Of a stretch of DNA of 64,000 nucleotides, positions 45,527 to 58,464 are shown piece after piece. The stretch is from Eopsaltria australis (lineage: Eukaryota > Chordata > Aves > Passeriformes > Petroicidae), in contig JAVTVJ010000012.1 in the NCBI GenBank assembly GCA_034509425.1, positions 9,645,001 through 9,709,000 of the forward strand, written 5' to 3'. Made by a program: the position numbers and the translations under genes. The notes beneath the pieces are model-generated. The model made no database searches and was not told where the DNA came from. It was given only the letters and a program-made list of their open reading frames with translations. Every line of letters starts with the position of its first letter. Positions within the stretch are counted from its first letter, which is position 1.

Positions 45527-48500
45527 TCATAAAACCTGGATTTTTTGAGGAGTTTCTAAATCCTGATAACTGAAGAGTTTGCTGCAAAAATAAACATTTT
45601 ACTATCTGGTTCTTTGAAAATTGCCTCTAGTCCTTTTCATCTTAGCAAATTGGTTAACATGTTATTTTATCTACTAATTTGTAGATTTCCAGGAGTATTT
45701 TCATTTTGCTCACTTTGCTGTAGATGATTCAGGAAATGGGCTAGTTAGTAGATAAGAAGTGTTGAAATGAAAGTGGAAATGAAACCTCTGAATTATACTG
45801 TCTGGTCTGCTCCATGCAAACCAGAATAATTGAAACAGGTGGATTTAGGTAACATTTACAGTGAACTTTCCATCCATGCTGGCAGAAATGAGAGCACTAA
45901 TGCTTTTTTCAATCAGGGCTGTTCACTTCTGTCATTTTAACTTTCAAATATTTGGGATTTAATTGTAAAGAAAGTTTGTGATGAGAGACATTAACAAGAA
46001 TGCATGGGAAAGGACAGGCTGCCATTTGAGTACCACAGCAAGCTGGGAGCCATTTTTGAAAGTCTACATCAGATTTGAATTTGGGCAGATGATACGATGT
46101 GTAAAGGAAGAAAAACAAAACTAAAAGAAAACAAGACCTATCTCTGGGTCTCTGCTGGGTTAGATTTTGTTTTTTATTTATTGAAATTCTATGGAAACAT
46201 TCACTGTCTTGATGCAGTATTTATTGTTGTATCTGTGTGCCCTAGGATGGAAAGTGTGGTCACCAAAGGGAATGATTCAGTCCAGGTCTCACTGTGGTGG
46301 TGGTAAAAAGGCCTGATCCCATTTCCAGGACTCCTGGAGCACTTAACAGGGTTATGTGCAGTTCCATGCTTGAAGTCCTTGGAGGCAAGACACCAGGGAG
46401 CCTTGACAGGGTTCTCAGGAGCAACCAAAATTTTACCCCGATCATTCAAGAAAGTCTGAACCACAGGAGTCATGACATCCATAAGCCAATTATAAGCATC
46501 ACTCATGTTAATGGTATTTCAGTTTCTCTGTGTTTACCTCCTTGTCCATTTTCAGCATGCTCTTAGGATACAAAGCACTTCAAGGGCTACTTTTGTGGTG
46601 GAATGGTTGAAAAGAGTGAAGTGAAAGTTATTTTGCCCAGTAGCTGTGCCACTGTGTAATTTACAGATTTGTTTTGTTGCTGTTCAGACACCACCCTCTA
46701 GCACCTTCTTTCCAAATAAAATTAGTCACAGGTATTTCCATTACAGATAATGAGATTTTCTGCTACTGACTGCAGGGGAACCAGAGTTGTTCTTGTGCCA
46801 ATGTAGTCTGAGCAATCTGCAGATTTTAACAAAGTACACATTTTTGTGTGGTTGGATATGGGGTTACAGATCAGGATCATACTTTCTACTGCTAGGACAA
46901 CAGGAATCTTTACTTTCACTTTGAATTTCAGTCAAAACAGCTTGTTAAATACAGGAATATTTTCTGGGAGTTTGAGAGATTTGCAGCCTCAGCTTTGAAG
47001 CACTGAGGTTGTTCAAGGGACTTCCAAAGTGAAACAGGACAAAAATTTGATCTGAAAGCTGTGTGAGTTTTAATAAGCTCTTTCTTTTTTTTTCTACCTC
47101 TCCACAAAATGTAGGGAGGCTGCAAGAAGCTTGCTCTGTCCCAGTCTGGCACCTGGCCTGCCTGCTGAGGCCCCACATTCCTTGGCTCTCAAGGGAAAAG
47201 TGCACCCCTGGTTGTTCACATTACATTCTCCCTCATGGGGCTGATATGTTTCAACGCAGCAAAAGAAGAAATATAATCCATTCTTCTCCCTTTCAAGATT
47301 TTTGGCCTCATCCTTTCTGGCCTGCATGGTCATAAGCAGTGGTTAAGTCTCCTCAATCCTTCCCTGTCCTGGTCACCACTCAGTCTTGCCAAGATTCTTT
47401 CATCTCCAGATCTTGTCCTTTGTGAAAACAAAACTTTTCCTGGCTCAAGTGCCTCTCAAAGACACCTGTCAGTGATAGCTTTGCCCACTCCGGTGTCCTC
47501 TGTGTGCTGCAGAAGTACCCATAGCCATTTGTGGTAACAGACAGCTAAATGTTTTAATGATAATTATTTCTTAAGTCCTCTGTGGGTTTGATTCCTAATA
47601 CATGGTATTTTTTACCCCTGGAGTTGCTAAGTGCTTTATATTTTGTGTGTGTAAGTGGTCTATGTTTTCAACAGCACAGAGTTTTTGTAAATCATTCCAA
47701 AGCAGATTGGGAATGATTTATAACCACAATTAATGCTGGAATAAAAGACCACATGCAGAAAAAAGCAAAGAACATCTAGTGCAAGAGCACTGTTTGAACT
47801 GTTTGTCTTCTAACATTACTTCTCTATGAATACAGAATGAGTTAGTCATAATAATGACTTTTTGCTCAAGGAACTTGGTCTAGTAACTGTTGGCTCCAGT
47901 TTACTGGAGTGAAGGCCTGTGTTCTTGCATTATACATTCATAAGCTGAGAGCTCTTTCCAGTTTCCTTTCACTCCACCTTGCTGTTTCCTGATTTACAAT
48001 GATCTTCAAAACATGCCTCAAACACAGATCCTTCTGGGCATTGTGGAAAGAACTGTACTGGGTGGGCTCTTATTATTGCTTTCTCTCCAATTAATGCAAA
48101 CTCACAATGTGAGGAGATGATGGGGTCGGAGAGGGTTGAATAGAGAGATCAGAGAAAGCAAACCCCAAAGACAGAGAGGCAGATGTTAGGAAAAGTACAA
48201 GCATAAGGCAAGATGAGTATGACCTAGAGACGGAGAGAAGGGAGGAGGGCAGGGGAGGTAATTTAAAAAAAAAAAAACCATAATTGTTATTTTTAAAGCA
48301 AAAGGTAGAAGGAAGAAGGAAATGAAAGGATGCTGTCTCCAAGTGTAAGACAGAATTGTTTTTCATGCCCCATTTGTGCAGTAGTCATTGCTTCAGCTTT
48401 CCTCATTTCTCGAAGATTGGCAGGACCTCCTACATTCCCCACCTATGGGTCCCCAGTCCTACATTTGTGGAGTGAAACTCCTTCCTTCAGAAGATTACCT

Positions 48501-49363
48501 TTGCACAGATGGGTTTTAGATCAGTATCATTTATATTACAAACCCCACATCCAAGCCTGCAATTGTACTGCCCTGCCTTGTGCCCAACCTCATTAAGAGC
48601 AGCCTAAGTCTAGATGAGTTTTCAAGCAAAATGAAGGAACCAGATGTGCCTGTGTGGGGAAAGGAGAGGGAAATTAAGAGACAGAGAACTGAAAGGAGGT
48701 GCCCAGGTCTTGCATCAGGCTCATGGCTGTGCTGGGATAGAGCCCAGAGTTCCTTATCCAATGGCTTAGCCACCAAGCCAGGCTGTCTGCTCCTGATGAC
48801 TTTCCTAGTGACCTCTCTGGGCATATAGAAACAGGAGGAAGAAAAGCAGGGAAACACAGCAAGGAGATTATGCCTTAGAAGTGTTTGTATAAAGGAAAGA
48901 CAAATGGAATCCACTCCTGACATTGCCTTTTTTAACCCTATTTGGTTCAGCTCTGTGTCATTTCCTCTGTGTCTGTGAGACAATCTCTTTTGCTCCTCCA
49001 GAGGGCCAGTTCCTGAAGGCTGTGCATGATCCCTGTTAGGGAATGACTGCCATCATGTTCACATTAACCAGAAAAAGGAAAGATTGCATGGAAACAGATT
49101 CTGCAAGAGGCTGAGCTCAGGCTTCTGAAAATAACCTATATTGTTATTGTCAGCTCCTGATTAAATTAAGGGCCATGATATGTAGCCTTTACTTGTAGTA
49201 TGGTCTTCCTGATGGACTTTGTATGAGGAAATGTGAATTGAGACCTCATGCTGCCATAGCAACAGAAAAATTGCCTCTCAAGCATCTCAAGAGGTTATAG
49301 TTGGTAGCTAAAACTTGGGTTGGAGAAGTTTGTGTTCAGTTTCTGCCTTTGCCATAGATAAGC

Positions 49364-49512
49364 ATGCCATTCCTGGAGTTACTATCCCTGGAAGTGTTCA
49401 AGAAACACTTGGACATGGCACTCAGTACCATGGTCGAGGGGACAATGTAGTCAAATTGAACTCAATGGTCTCAGAGATCTTTTCCAGCTCAAATGATTCT
49501 GTGATTCTGTGC
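49364..49512 (+). mobile_element. CR1 LINE 3' fragment (+)
   Basis: 'gccattcctggagttactat', 'ctggaagtgttcaagaaaca', 'cttggacatggcactcagt', 'ctcaatggtctcagagatct', 'tttccagctcaaatgattct', and a duplicated tail 'gattctgtgattctgtg'. Typical CR1 3' terminus. Confidence 0.93.
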
Positions 49513-49702
49513 TGGGTATTTTGGGGCTAAAGTGAAATAATATTCCTTTTCAGGATTATACCAAGGATAATTTCACGAGGGGATGATAGGTCCAGGGAAG
49601 TATCATGTAAAGATACACAGACAGGAGAAAAAGGTCCAATTTAATAATCCTACAACAGTGAAGCTCAAGGTGAGACATGTGGAACTCAGTTACTTCCCCA
49701 GT

Positions 49703-50135
49703 TGTCCTGGTTCCAGCCAGGACATTTTTTGCAGTAGCCAGGAGGGAGCATGGCCAGGACCTGGAGATTATCCTGTTCCCCCTCATATCATTGCCAGGGA
49801 TGGGCAAAGGGATTCTGTCTTCCAGAGAGAAGGGGTTCCTTCCAGCTGAGAAAATTCATCCAGGGTTGTTCATTGTGGCAGGCTGCAGTGAGCATTTTTG
49901 CATGTGAATCACTCTCTTGTACACTTTTGTCATTAATATTGTTGCTGCTATTGTTAATTTTCATATCTCATTGCTGTTTCCAGTAAATTGTTCTTATCTT
50001 AACCTGTGATGCCTTTTGTGCCTCCAGTAGGAGTAGGGGAGGGGGAGCAGCTCATGGGTTTTTTAGTGGGAGTGGTAAATTGCAAAGTACCATTCTTAGA
50101 CCATACCACCAGTGCACTAACCTGGCTGGAATTCA
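49703..50135 (+). mobile_element. Avian ERVL-type LTR fragment (+), solo
   Basis: Starts TGTCCTGGTTCCAGCCAGGA, then 'gcagtagccaggagggagca'. It has the characteristic 3' half: 'gtcattaatattgttgctgc', 'tttccagtaaattgttctta', 'tcttaacctgtgatgccttt' and a G-rich block before 'actaacctggctgg'. This layout matches LTRs I know from songbird and other avian genomes. No internal viral genes adjoin it, so it is a diverged solo LTR or fragment. Exact ends are approximate. Confidence 0.7.
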
Positions 50136-52360
50136 GTGGCCACTTTTTTACATGTGTTTCTGCATAGATCAGAGGAGAGGGGAAGTCCAAGTCCTTTACC
50201 CCTATCTCTAATTTGCTTCAGGAAATTGCTACAAAAGCTTTCAGGAGCTCTTTGATCCTGGAGTTTTTCAATCCTCTCCTACTTATGCTGTACTTTTTCG
50301 TTTCATGTTTTAGCACAACTCAAGATGGTTTCCCCTTGATTATTTAACGTAATGAGACTAGACAAGCCAGGTAAAATAAACATGTAGAAAATACAAACTG
50401 TATACATCAAGGTACAAAACCATATGTCAGGAGAGTAATAAAAGAAGGATTATTAACATCCTGGAGTATAGATATACTTAACATAGTCCTGTCCCATTGG
50501 ATAAACCCACATTGTTCAGCTCCAGACAAACATAACTATAAATCTTCTAGATTCTCTGTGCTTCTGATCTGATGGGTTGATCTATTCACAATCCCAACAA
50601 TCTTTATAAATGTAATCACAAGCTGACTATAAAATAATCATGGGTTAAAAGGTACATCTGAAAACACTCAGAGCTCCTTCCTCCCTCAGGAAACCATTGC
50701 ACCAGCACAGAGGATGGGTTGGGGCTGAGGAAAGGTAAGACTTCTCCAACCACTACAGTAGGGTCCATCAGTACGGCCATTCCTACAGAAATCTGACCAG
50801 CAGTAAAGGTATCCTGTCCCACTTACCATGGGGAATGAGGGTCGAAACGCTGTTTTTCACTGAAGTTAATCCATTTGTGGTAGAGAAGTCAGCTAAATAG
50901 AAAAAGCTGCTGTACGTATCGATCTGTAGCAAGGTAAACTGAGCCTGCTGTGGCTTGGCTTGTTCCTGCTTTCATTCCTCCCTAAGTGCAGTGTGGAAGG
51001 AGTACAGTCTGGTGGTTAAAGCACAGGCGAGTGCTTCATTTATTTGTGAAACTTCTACTATTAACAAAGAAATGAGTAGAATTGAACCAAGAAATATAAC
51101 ATAAAAGGCAATAATGCTGGCATGTTATTAAGAAAATGGGTACTCTGTGCCCTGGAATGACAAACAGCAGGCTCCTGAGTATGGCAAAGTGTCACAGTAG
51201 GTGCAAGCCCATCATTCTGCACATCAGTGCCTTTCAAGCACCACTCACTGACTTTATTTATGTGTGATGGTGTGAGAAGTGAAAACAGAATAAATACAAC
51301 TACAGTACAGCCACAACTGAACTTGAATGAACTACAGTCATACTGGGTAGGTGCTGGACAACAACTGGAGACAGAAAACACTTAGACTCATGATTATGGT
51401 CCCTATTGAATTTGGTGAAGATCTTACAGCAGAAGTTCTTGCAGTGAATTTATTCAGTTAAGCTGTCTTGAACCCAACCATAAATATCTTATGGTCAGGG
51501 AGTCAGGTACCATATTTTTCTCCTGCTAAAATACTGATACCACAATAAGGATTTCCTAGATTTTGTGATATGCCTTGACATTTCGAGGTTGGAATAGACA
51601 GGTGGTCAGATCATCATCTTATGATTAAAAACTGTGACCATCAGGAGTGTTTGACTTTGCTTCCGTCTTTACCTTAAGCAAAACTGATTCTGTCTGTGTA
51701 AGGGTTCATCTGCTATTTGGGAGTGATTAAAGGTTTTCTAGTTTCTTTTTTACTGAGCTGTGAGCCAGGAGGGAGGCACAGTGGCATACTGAGGGGGACA
51801 GCTGAATGAGAACGGGTTAGGTTACAAATCATAATAGGTTTGTGTGCAGAAAAGGGGCATAAACACAGAAGGGACAGTGTCCATGTCTTGTTAGATGTGT
51901 AGGCTACAGTCCAGACACAGGAAGGTTAAAATCTCTCTAGACTGTGACCTCTCTATTTCATGATGTGTTTCAATTTTCCCTCTTTCTTGGAATTGTATGA
52001 TACTTTGGTATACAAAGTGGCAAGAACCCAGGAATCCCATCTCCCTCGAGATTTGGAGACTACAGAGGGAAAGGGTCTGCAAGGAAAAGAGGTTTAACTG
52101 ATACCCTGGTTTAATGGCCTCAGTTATGCTTGGTCTCTGAATTGGGGGTTATTGGTCACTGGGCTCTGAGCCAAACAACACACAGACTTCACTTGTCACC
52201 CAGGGTTAGCTGGCAGGAGGCTGTGTGTGACTCAATGCAGAGGAGCAGTAATCGTGCCCAGCCTGCCATATCCTGTGGCATGTGCTGGCCAGGGCAGGGC
52301 TCACACCCCTGCCATTAATCTCAGAATGGTTCCTTACACTCACTGCTAACAGTGGTTTGA

Positions 52361-52388
52361 TACGTGCGGCTTTGTTGCCGCCTTGCCT
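52361..52388. promoter_or_regulatory. CpG-containing hairpin in intron 4 (candidate element)
   Basis: TACGTG followed by GCGGC-TTTGTT-GCCGC (52366-52381), a 5-bp stem with a 6-nt loop, in CpG-poor surroundings. No function can be assigned from sequence alone. Confidence 0.2.
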
Positions 52389-55300
52389 TTATTATGTCTT
52401 ACTTCCAGGGATTCCAGCAGTGCCAAATCAGTTAAAGCCACTATGTACTGATTAGCTCTGTCTGCTCTGGAGTAGATTCATGAGCTTTCCTTTATGGGAT
52501 AGCTGTCATGCAAGACAGTCCCACCAACTAGACAGGGCTTAAAAGAAAATCAAGTCACTTAACAGTGCTGGAAAATTGACAGGTGTAATGAGTACCCTTC
52601 CCCAGTCTGTCAGCTCTGTGGCTTGTTTTTCTCTCATTTTCATATGAATGACACTTTCTCTACCTTCCTGTGGCATAATGTGCAGACTTAAGTATGTAAT
52701 AGTCTCTCCTCACCTGGAAGGCTGATTTAATTTCAGTGCCCTTCATAGCACCAGCACTCTGCTCAGGCCTATGTTAATTTTTGCATATATTTGCATCACC
52801 CACAATGCCTAGAGATGGCAGTGTTCTCAATGACTTAAAAGTCACTGTTTTTCTTGGCCTCTCCCTTGTATTTTTTGGGTCAGTCTTGTTTCTTTTCATT
52901 TGGTTCCAGCCTGAAATTGGTCATAGTTATATGTCACAATATAGATGTTAAGCCAAAATATATAGAAAATATGAATTCTCTTCTTTGCCAGTTTAAATCA
53001 GCCAAATGGACCATATGTTTTGCCAGACTCTATAGGTAGTGATAATGTGCTGGCACTGCTCCTTTGTCATGTCCCTAGAACACCAGACCCATGACACAGC
53101 TGACACAAGGCAGAAGAGACACGCAGAGACAGAAGAGCTGCCTGATGTTGCATGGAGTTTAACATCCTCTTACCCCTTAATCTGCCAGTTCTTTGCCTTC
53201 CTATTTTACTACTCAATGACATGAGAGAATTTTCAAAGAAAATAGAGCTAGTAGAAGATAAACCTGAGTTACAACCAGCCCAGTTCAGGCCAGTTGTTTC
53301 AGCATTCTGCCTCTTAGCTGGGATGTTCTGCCCATTGGGGATAACAGGATGTGCTGTAAATCATCTTCAGTTTTAACACTAGCAAAACCTTCTCTTCTTT
53401 CAACTGTAACTCATGGGTGCAGGTGCTCTGTGATATAAGACCACACTGCAGTGTAAGGACAAGGATGGTCCAGAGGACAGGCAAGCAGTATAGGTGTCAG
53501 GAGAGCTGAAATGCAGGCTCAGGTCCCCAAAGCTTCCTTAAGTCCCCTGCTCTCACTGACCTACATCCTCCATGGGAGTTTAGTGGGTAAATGCCGATTG
53601 GTCTGGTCTACAGCCTTTGTCATGGGCTGGCAGTGCAGCCTCACACCTCTTTGCTCAATATTGCTTTCAGAACTGACTACTTCTCTGAGGAATCTCAATA
53701 TCCAAGCAATCATCTGGAAACCCTTGAGGGGTCTAGGTTTTCAGGCAGAGACCTCTAGCATTTACTGAAAGTTGGGGTGTGAATGCTGTGTTCTCTTGGG
53801 CATCTGCAAGTTTGAACATTCAAACTCATAAGTCCACCTGGAAAATTATCTTGTTTTTTCTATGGATTAGCTCTGTATCACTAACATGCCACTACAGTGA
53901 GAATAAATTCTGTTTGTATTCATGAAGCATTCAGATACTGAAAATAAAAGAAGTGCTTCAGCTAAATAGGGAGAGCCTAGGAGGAGAGGGAGAGAAAGGC
54001 ACCATAGACTTGCAGGGTCTGGAAGAACCCACAATCTACTGCTTGGTCTGAGACTGTGTTGTTTGTTTTGGGTTTCCTTTTGGTTTTTTCCCACAAAATA
54101 ACTTTAATGTTTGCTTTGTTATAATATTTTGAGCTTGTTTCTATTTCCTAATATTTTTTACTTTTATTTGTAAAGTAAAATTCTTGTTTTCCATTCAGCC
54201 CCCCAAGTAAATGAAGCATTAACTTGTGAGCCACTAAATTACTGGTTGGATCAAAGGCATTAACTGGTTTTGTGGTACAACCAACATATCTGTAGGTAAC
54301 ACTGAAGGGGAAGATTGTATAAATATTAATATACAGAAGTCTAGGAAAGCTACAACTGTGATCAGGAAATGAAGGGACTGGAACCCAGCAGTAGGTGAAA
54401 AGGTAACCTAACACATGGTCATCTGGTGCGAGATGATCAGTAAAAGGCAGTGGTATCGAGGGCAATGTAGCTTTAGGCAGTTTCTGGCAGTGTTACTAAG
54501 ACTTCTCATTCCAGAACAGAGAGCAAATAGTACTTTGATATGTTCTGTCGAGAATGGCTCTAACCTACTGACATTAGTTACTACCAGATAAATGTAGGTA
54601 AGTTTATGGAAATCTCAGTATAGAGCAGCAGCAAGTTGAGGGCATTCTTGAGGCTGATTTTGATTAAAAGAGTGAAGTGTACTGTAAAACTTGGAGTAAG
54701 ATGACAGTAATTGGAACTGTAAATGACAGAGAAGCAGAAGTTTGTATGGTGGGTGGTACAAAAGAATGATTATTGCTGAATAGGGTATAATTTGCTGAAA
54801 GGAAGGAAAATTACTTTTAGCCTGAACATAGTAAAGTCCTTTATGGCACTGCAGTGTATCAGGTTATACAAGAACACTTTAGGTATGTTGTAGTGGAGGA
54901 ATAGTACAAAATGTAACAGTAGAATCATTTAAAAGTTGTCTGGAACAATTTTTAGCAAGAAAGAGTCTCGCACAAGTTGGAAGTGCAATAGACACTGTCA
55001 GGTATAGGTTGCTGTACTTTTGAGTTCTTTGATATATTTCCAGCTTCCAGTGTGCACAGAGGCACAAAAGAAAACAGTATGTTTTATCTAACTCTGCAGA
55101 GAAAAGTCCATGGCATGGATAAGAGCCTCCACCCATTAAATAACATTTATTGTCACTGTGGCTGAGCAACACAAAGCTGAGATAGCTCAAATGGGTAGCC
55201 TGACATCCCCTTTCTGAAGGAGGAATCTTGGAGCAGTGCAGAGTCTGTGTGCCAGACTGCCACTCCTTAATCCTGGAGCAGGAACCAGGCCAGGGAGAGG

Positions 55301-56999
55301 AGATGTGATCTGAGAGCCATAGCATGCTGCTAATTTCCTGCTATTGCAAACCCTGTGGGGAATCCCAAACCCGGCACAGGCTGGAGCAGCCTTGGATCAT
55401 GCTCCTGCTCTTCAGAGGTAGACTGCAGCAATATATACCACACTCATTGCCAGAAAATCACTAAGCACCGCATCTGGAGCTTTATTTCAGAAGCAGATTG
55501 AAATTATTTTAATTAAAAGCAGGGCTGACTTTGTGATGGAATAGCCCAGAAGTGTGCATTGACTGGCCAGGGCAGTTGATTTCATGCACTCATCCCAAAA
55601 GACTGTAGCATGCCAACTTTAGAAAGGAGGTGCTCTTCCCCACTAAATCAGTGGTCTTTGAAGATACAGTTCTGTAAAACTTGTATTATGTTTTTCAGGT
55701 GGTACATTGCATTTTGAGGAAAAATTTGTTCTCATTAACATTTTCAAGAGGTTCATAGATGAAAAGTGATACAGGAGAACTTTACAGGGTTATGCATAAG
55801 ACTTCAAACACTGCCCATGAATTTAACTGAAAGAAGTAAAAAGTTTATCTCACGTTTCTCAGGCAGCAAGTCCAAATACAGATTTGAGTCCAGAGAACTG
55901 TTGCATAAGTGTGTCCTACACAGACTGGAGAATATCTCTAAAGGTAATGAGTGGCTGACGATTTGCAGTATATCCATTAGTGCCCAGCAGGTCACATGCA
56001 TTCTGGAGCTGATAAGTGATGTACATCATCTAAAGATAAAAAATACCATCACAATCTACTCCACAAAAACCACAAGCTGACATCTAGAAGTTTGAGGCAT
56101 GAAATTATTTCAGAAATACGTGATCCATCCATGGTTCATTCCCCTTGACCTGGAGAGGGACATGAAATGCTGAACTAAGCACTGTCTGCAGTATCTGATT
56201 GGAGATGATTAGGAAGACTATGAATTATAGAATGCTAATCATGCTAAGAATTTGCTAGGCCTGCTTCTGTCCTGGAGACTGTGCCTTCTAAAATGGACCT
56301 GCTCCCTTGCGTGACTCAGTATGACCTGAGACCTTGTGGCAATAAGGGGCTAATAAAAGAAAGTACTATGATAAAGAAAAAAATGTAAATTAACTTTCCA
56401 CTACAGCAGGCCCACATGATGGAAAATTCACTGGGTTGTGCCTTCTAGAGAGTAAAAGTTTGCTCCAGGAATAATCACAGAGATTAAATGTTCCTGCTGG
56501 TTGGGAACATTGTCTCTTCTGTTTATTTATTTACTTTTCTTTTTTTTTAATTACCTAAAGAGAACATGGGGTTTTTTTCAGGCCAGGCCACTTGGAAATG
56601 AACCATTTGGCTTGGGAATGCTCAGTGTGAATATGTGCCTTTCTGAGCTTTCATGGATAATGTGAGAGCTGGTGGGACTGCCTGTGACACTGGTCATATG
56701 GCCAGCCCAGTGTTCACCTTGTAGCACTGGACAGGAATTTCTGACAGAAGTGTGCAGGTCTGTGTGTGGGGGTAGTGCAGTCTGGTTCTGTGTTTGTTCA
56801 GCATGCAATGAAATGGTCCACCGACCTCAACAGTTGCTACTAAATTAAGCAGAGATTCACATTTTAAGTATTTTCTCTTAACTTCCTCCATGGGAGAATT
56901 CAAAGTGCAGTGGATTTCTGCTGCCTTCACAGGCACACAGTTCTCCCAATCATTCTGATTTCCCGCTATGAAAACGACCTGGGCCCATGGAAGGACATG

Positions 57000-57425
57000 C
57001 AGCAAAGGACCACTGTGGTGGTTAGAGGGTGGCAGCAGGTCATACAAAGAGTGGCTGAGAGAAGTGGATTTACCCTGTCTGAAGAACATGAGGCTTATGA
57101 GGGAATTCAACTGCTTGCTGCCTTCCACTGTCAAATGTGAGTGTGTAGAGAAGATGAAGCCAGATCCACCTCAGAGCTGCATATGGACAGGAATGGGCAA
57201 AAGTTGCAACATGGGAAATTCTTCTTAGCTATAAGGAGAGATGTTATCATGGTGAAGGTGGTCAAACACTGGAACAGAGGTTCAAAAACTTTGTTGCTAA
57301 AGGTTGTACCCTTGGAGAAATTCAAACCTCAACTGAAAAAGGCCCTGAGCAGCCTGATTGAATTATCCCTGCTTTGAATGGAGGCTGGGACCAGATGACT
57401 TACAGAAGTCAACTTCAACATGCCT
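57000..57425 (+). mobile_element. CR1 LINE 3' fragment, longer copy (+)
   Basis: Diverged but ordered CR1 landmarks: 'gtggctgagagaagtggatt', 'tgtctgaagaacatgaggct', 'gggaaattcttcttagctat', 'ggtggtcaaacactggaaca' and 'gaccagatgacttacagaag'. The minus-strand frames across it (57131-57325, 57329-57514) are shadows. The 3' tail repeat is missing. Confidence 0.8.
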
Positions 57426-58442
57426 TGTGTGATGGTTGTGAAACTGAAGTACCTGTAGTGCAGTAGCCTGTGTCTGATACTGGTTCTAGCCTTTAAAATA
57501 TTGAAGGCTCCCATAAAATGAAAGCATTATTCTCTTTGTCACATAGACTATGAGTTTTAGCACTGATTTTAAAGTGCTGTAAGATCTTTGAATAGAGTGG
57601 GATGCTTTTATATTTGCTTTGGAGGCTCTGTAGAGCTGACCAGTTAAGTGTGACTCAAAACTCACATCACAACCCCAGGGTCTGCAGTGAGTGTTAGACA
57701 TCCTTTTTAAGAAGGGAGACCTTCAGATCTCTGCCCATGGCAGCAACTCCTGCCAACTGCTCCAGAAGCTGTCATGATTGACTAAAGAGAGTGTTATGCT
57801 TGGCATTAAGGGCATCGGGGACCTTATCAGGGGAGAAAATTGTTTTTCATATTTCATCTGAGTTTCAAATCTGTCCATGTGTCAGCATGCTTTATAACAA
57901 TCTCAAAAGCACCACAAAGCCAAGGTAATTCTTTTATTAATGTTAGGACCTTTTGGGCTCTTTTATAAGCAAAGAATGGGTAGTGGAAGAGAGCCAGTGG
58001 AGAAGAAAATTCCCTGCAAATACTGGCTTCCAGGCTCAGACAGCTGTGTCCTCATTACTGTTAATAGCAAAGAGCTATGAATGTTGGGCAACATTCCCCT
58101 CTGAGTGTATACATAGCAAGCCATCTATTTATTTATTTCTGTGGTGGTGATCATTGGAAAATGCCTATAAGCCCTGCTCAAATAACTGGCTTTAACTCAG
58201 ATTTGGCATTCACTGTTTTATAATGCTTGAACCACATTTTCTTGCAATGCTCCAAAAATTGCCGCCGGCCAACTGGGTTGCAAACCGTCCTGGATAAATG
58301 AAAACTGTGTGGATATGGGAGGTTTACTTTGTTCCAATTAGTGTGTGATGTGGATGTCTACTGGCAGTTTTCCTGCTCTCCTTACTCTCAGTTCATGACT
58401 CCCTGGAAAAAGAGGTGTTTCATCTCAGAGGGCTTTTTCACC

Positions 58443-58464
58443 CTCTCTCTCTCTCTGTCTCTCT
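58443..58464. repeat. (CT)n microsatellite
   Basis: (CT)7, one G interruption, then further CT units. Confidence 0.9.

Noticed and set aside
46300..46420. Possible minisatellite (repeated 'cagg..', 'gacagggtt' phrases)
   Set aside because: Similarity between the phrases is partial and not periodic.
48531..48983. 150-codon minus-strand open frame in FBLN5 intron 4
   Set aside because: One of the longest non-exonic frames, but it has no domain, no repeats of residues and no splice or promoter context; expected by chance in 19 kb.
54879..55325. 148-codon minus-strand open frame
   Set aside because: No recognisable protein, no start context and no flanking gene structure.
56694..57134. 146-codon minus-strand open frame
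   Set aside because: It overlaps the 5' part of a CR1 fragment; no protein similarity recognised.
57131..57701. Minus-strand open frames near 57.1-57.7 kb
   Set aside because: They overlap the plus-strand CR1 copy or AT-rich intron and resemble no protein.
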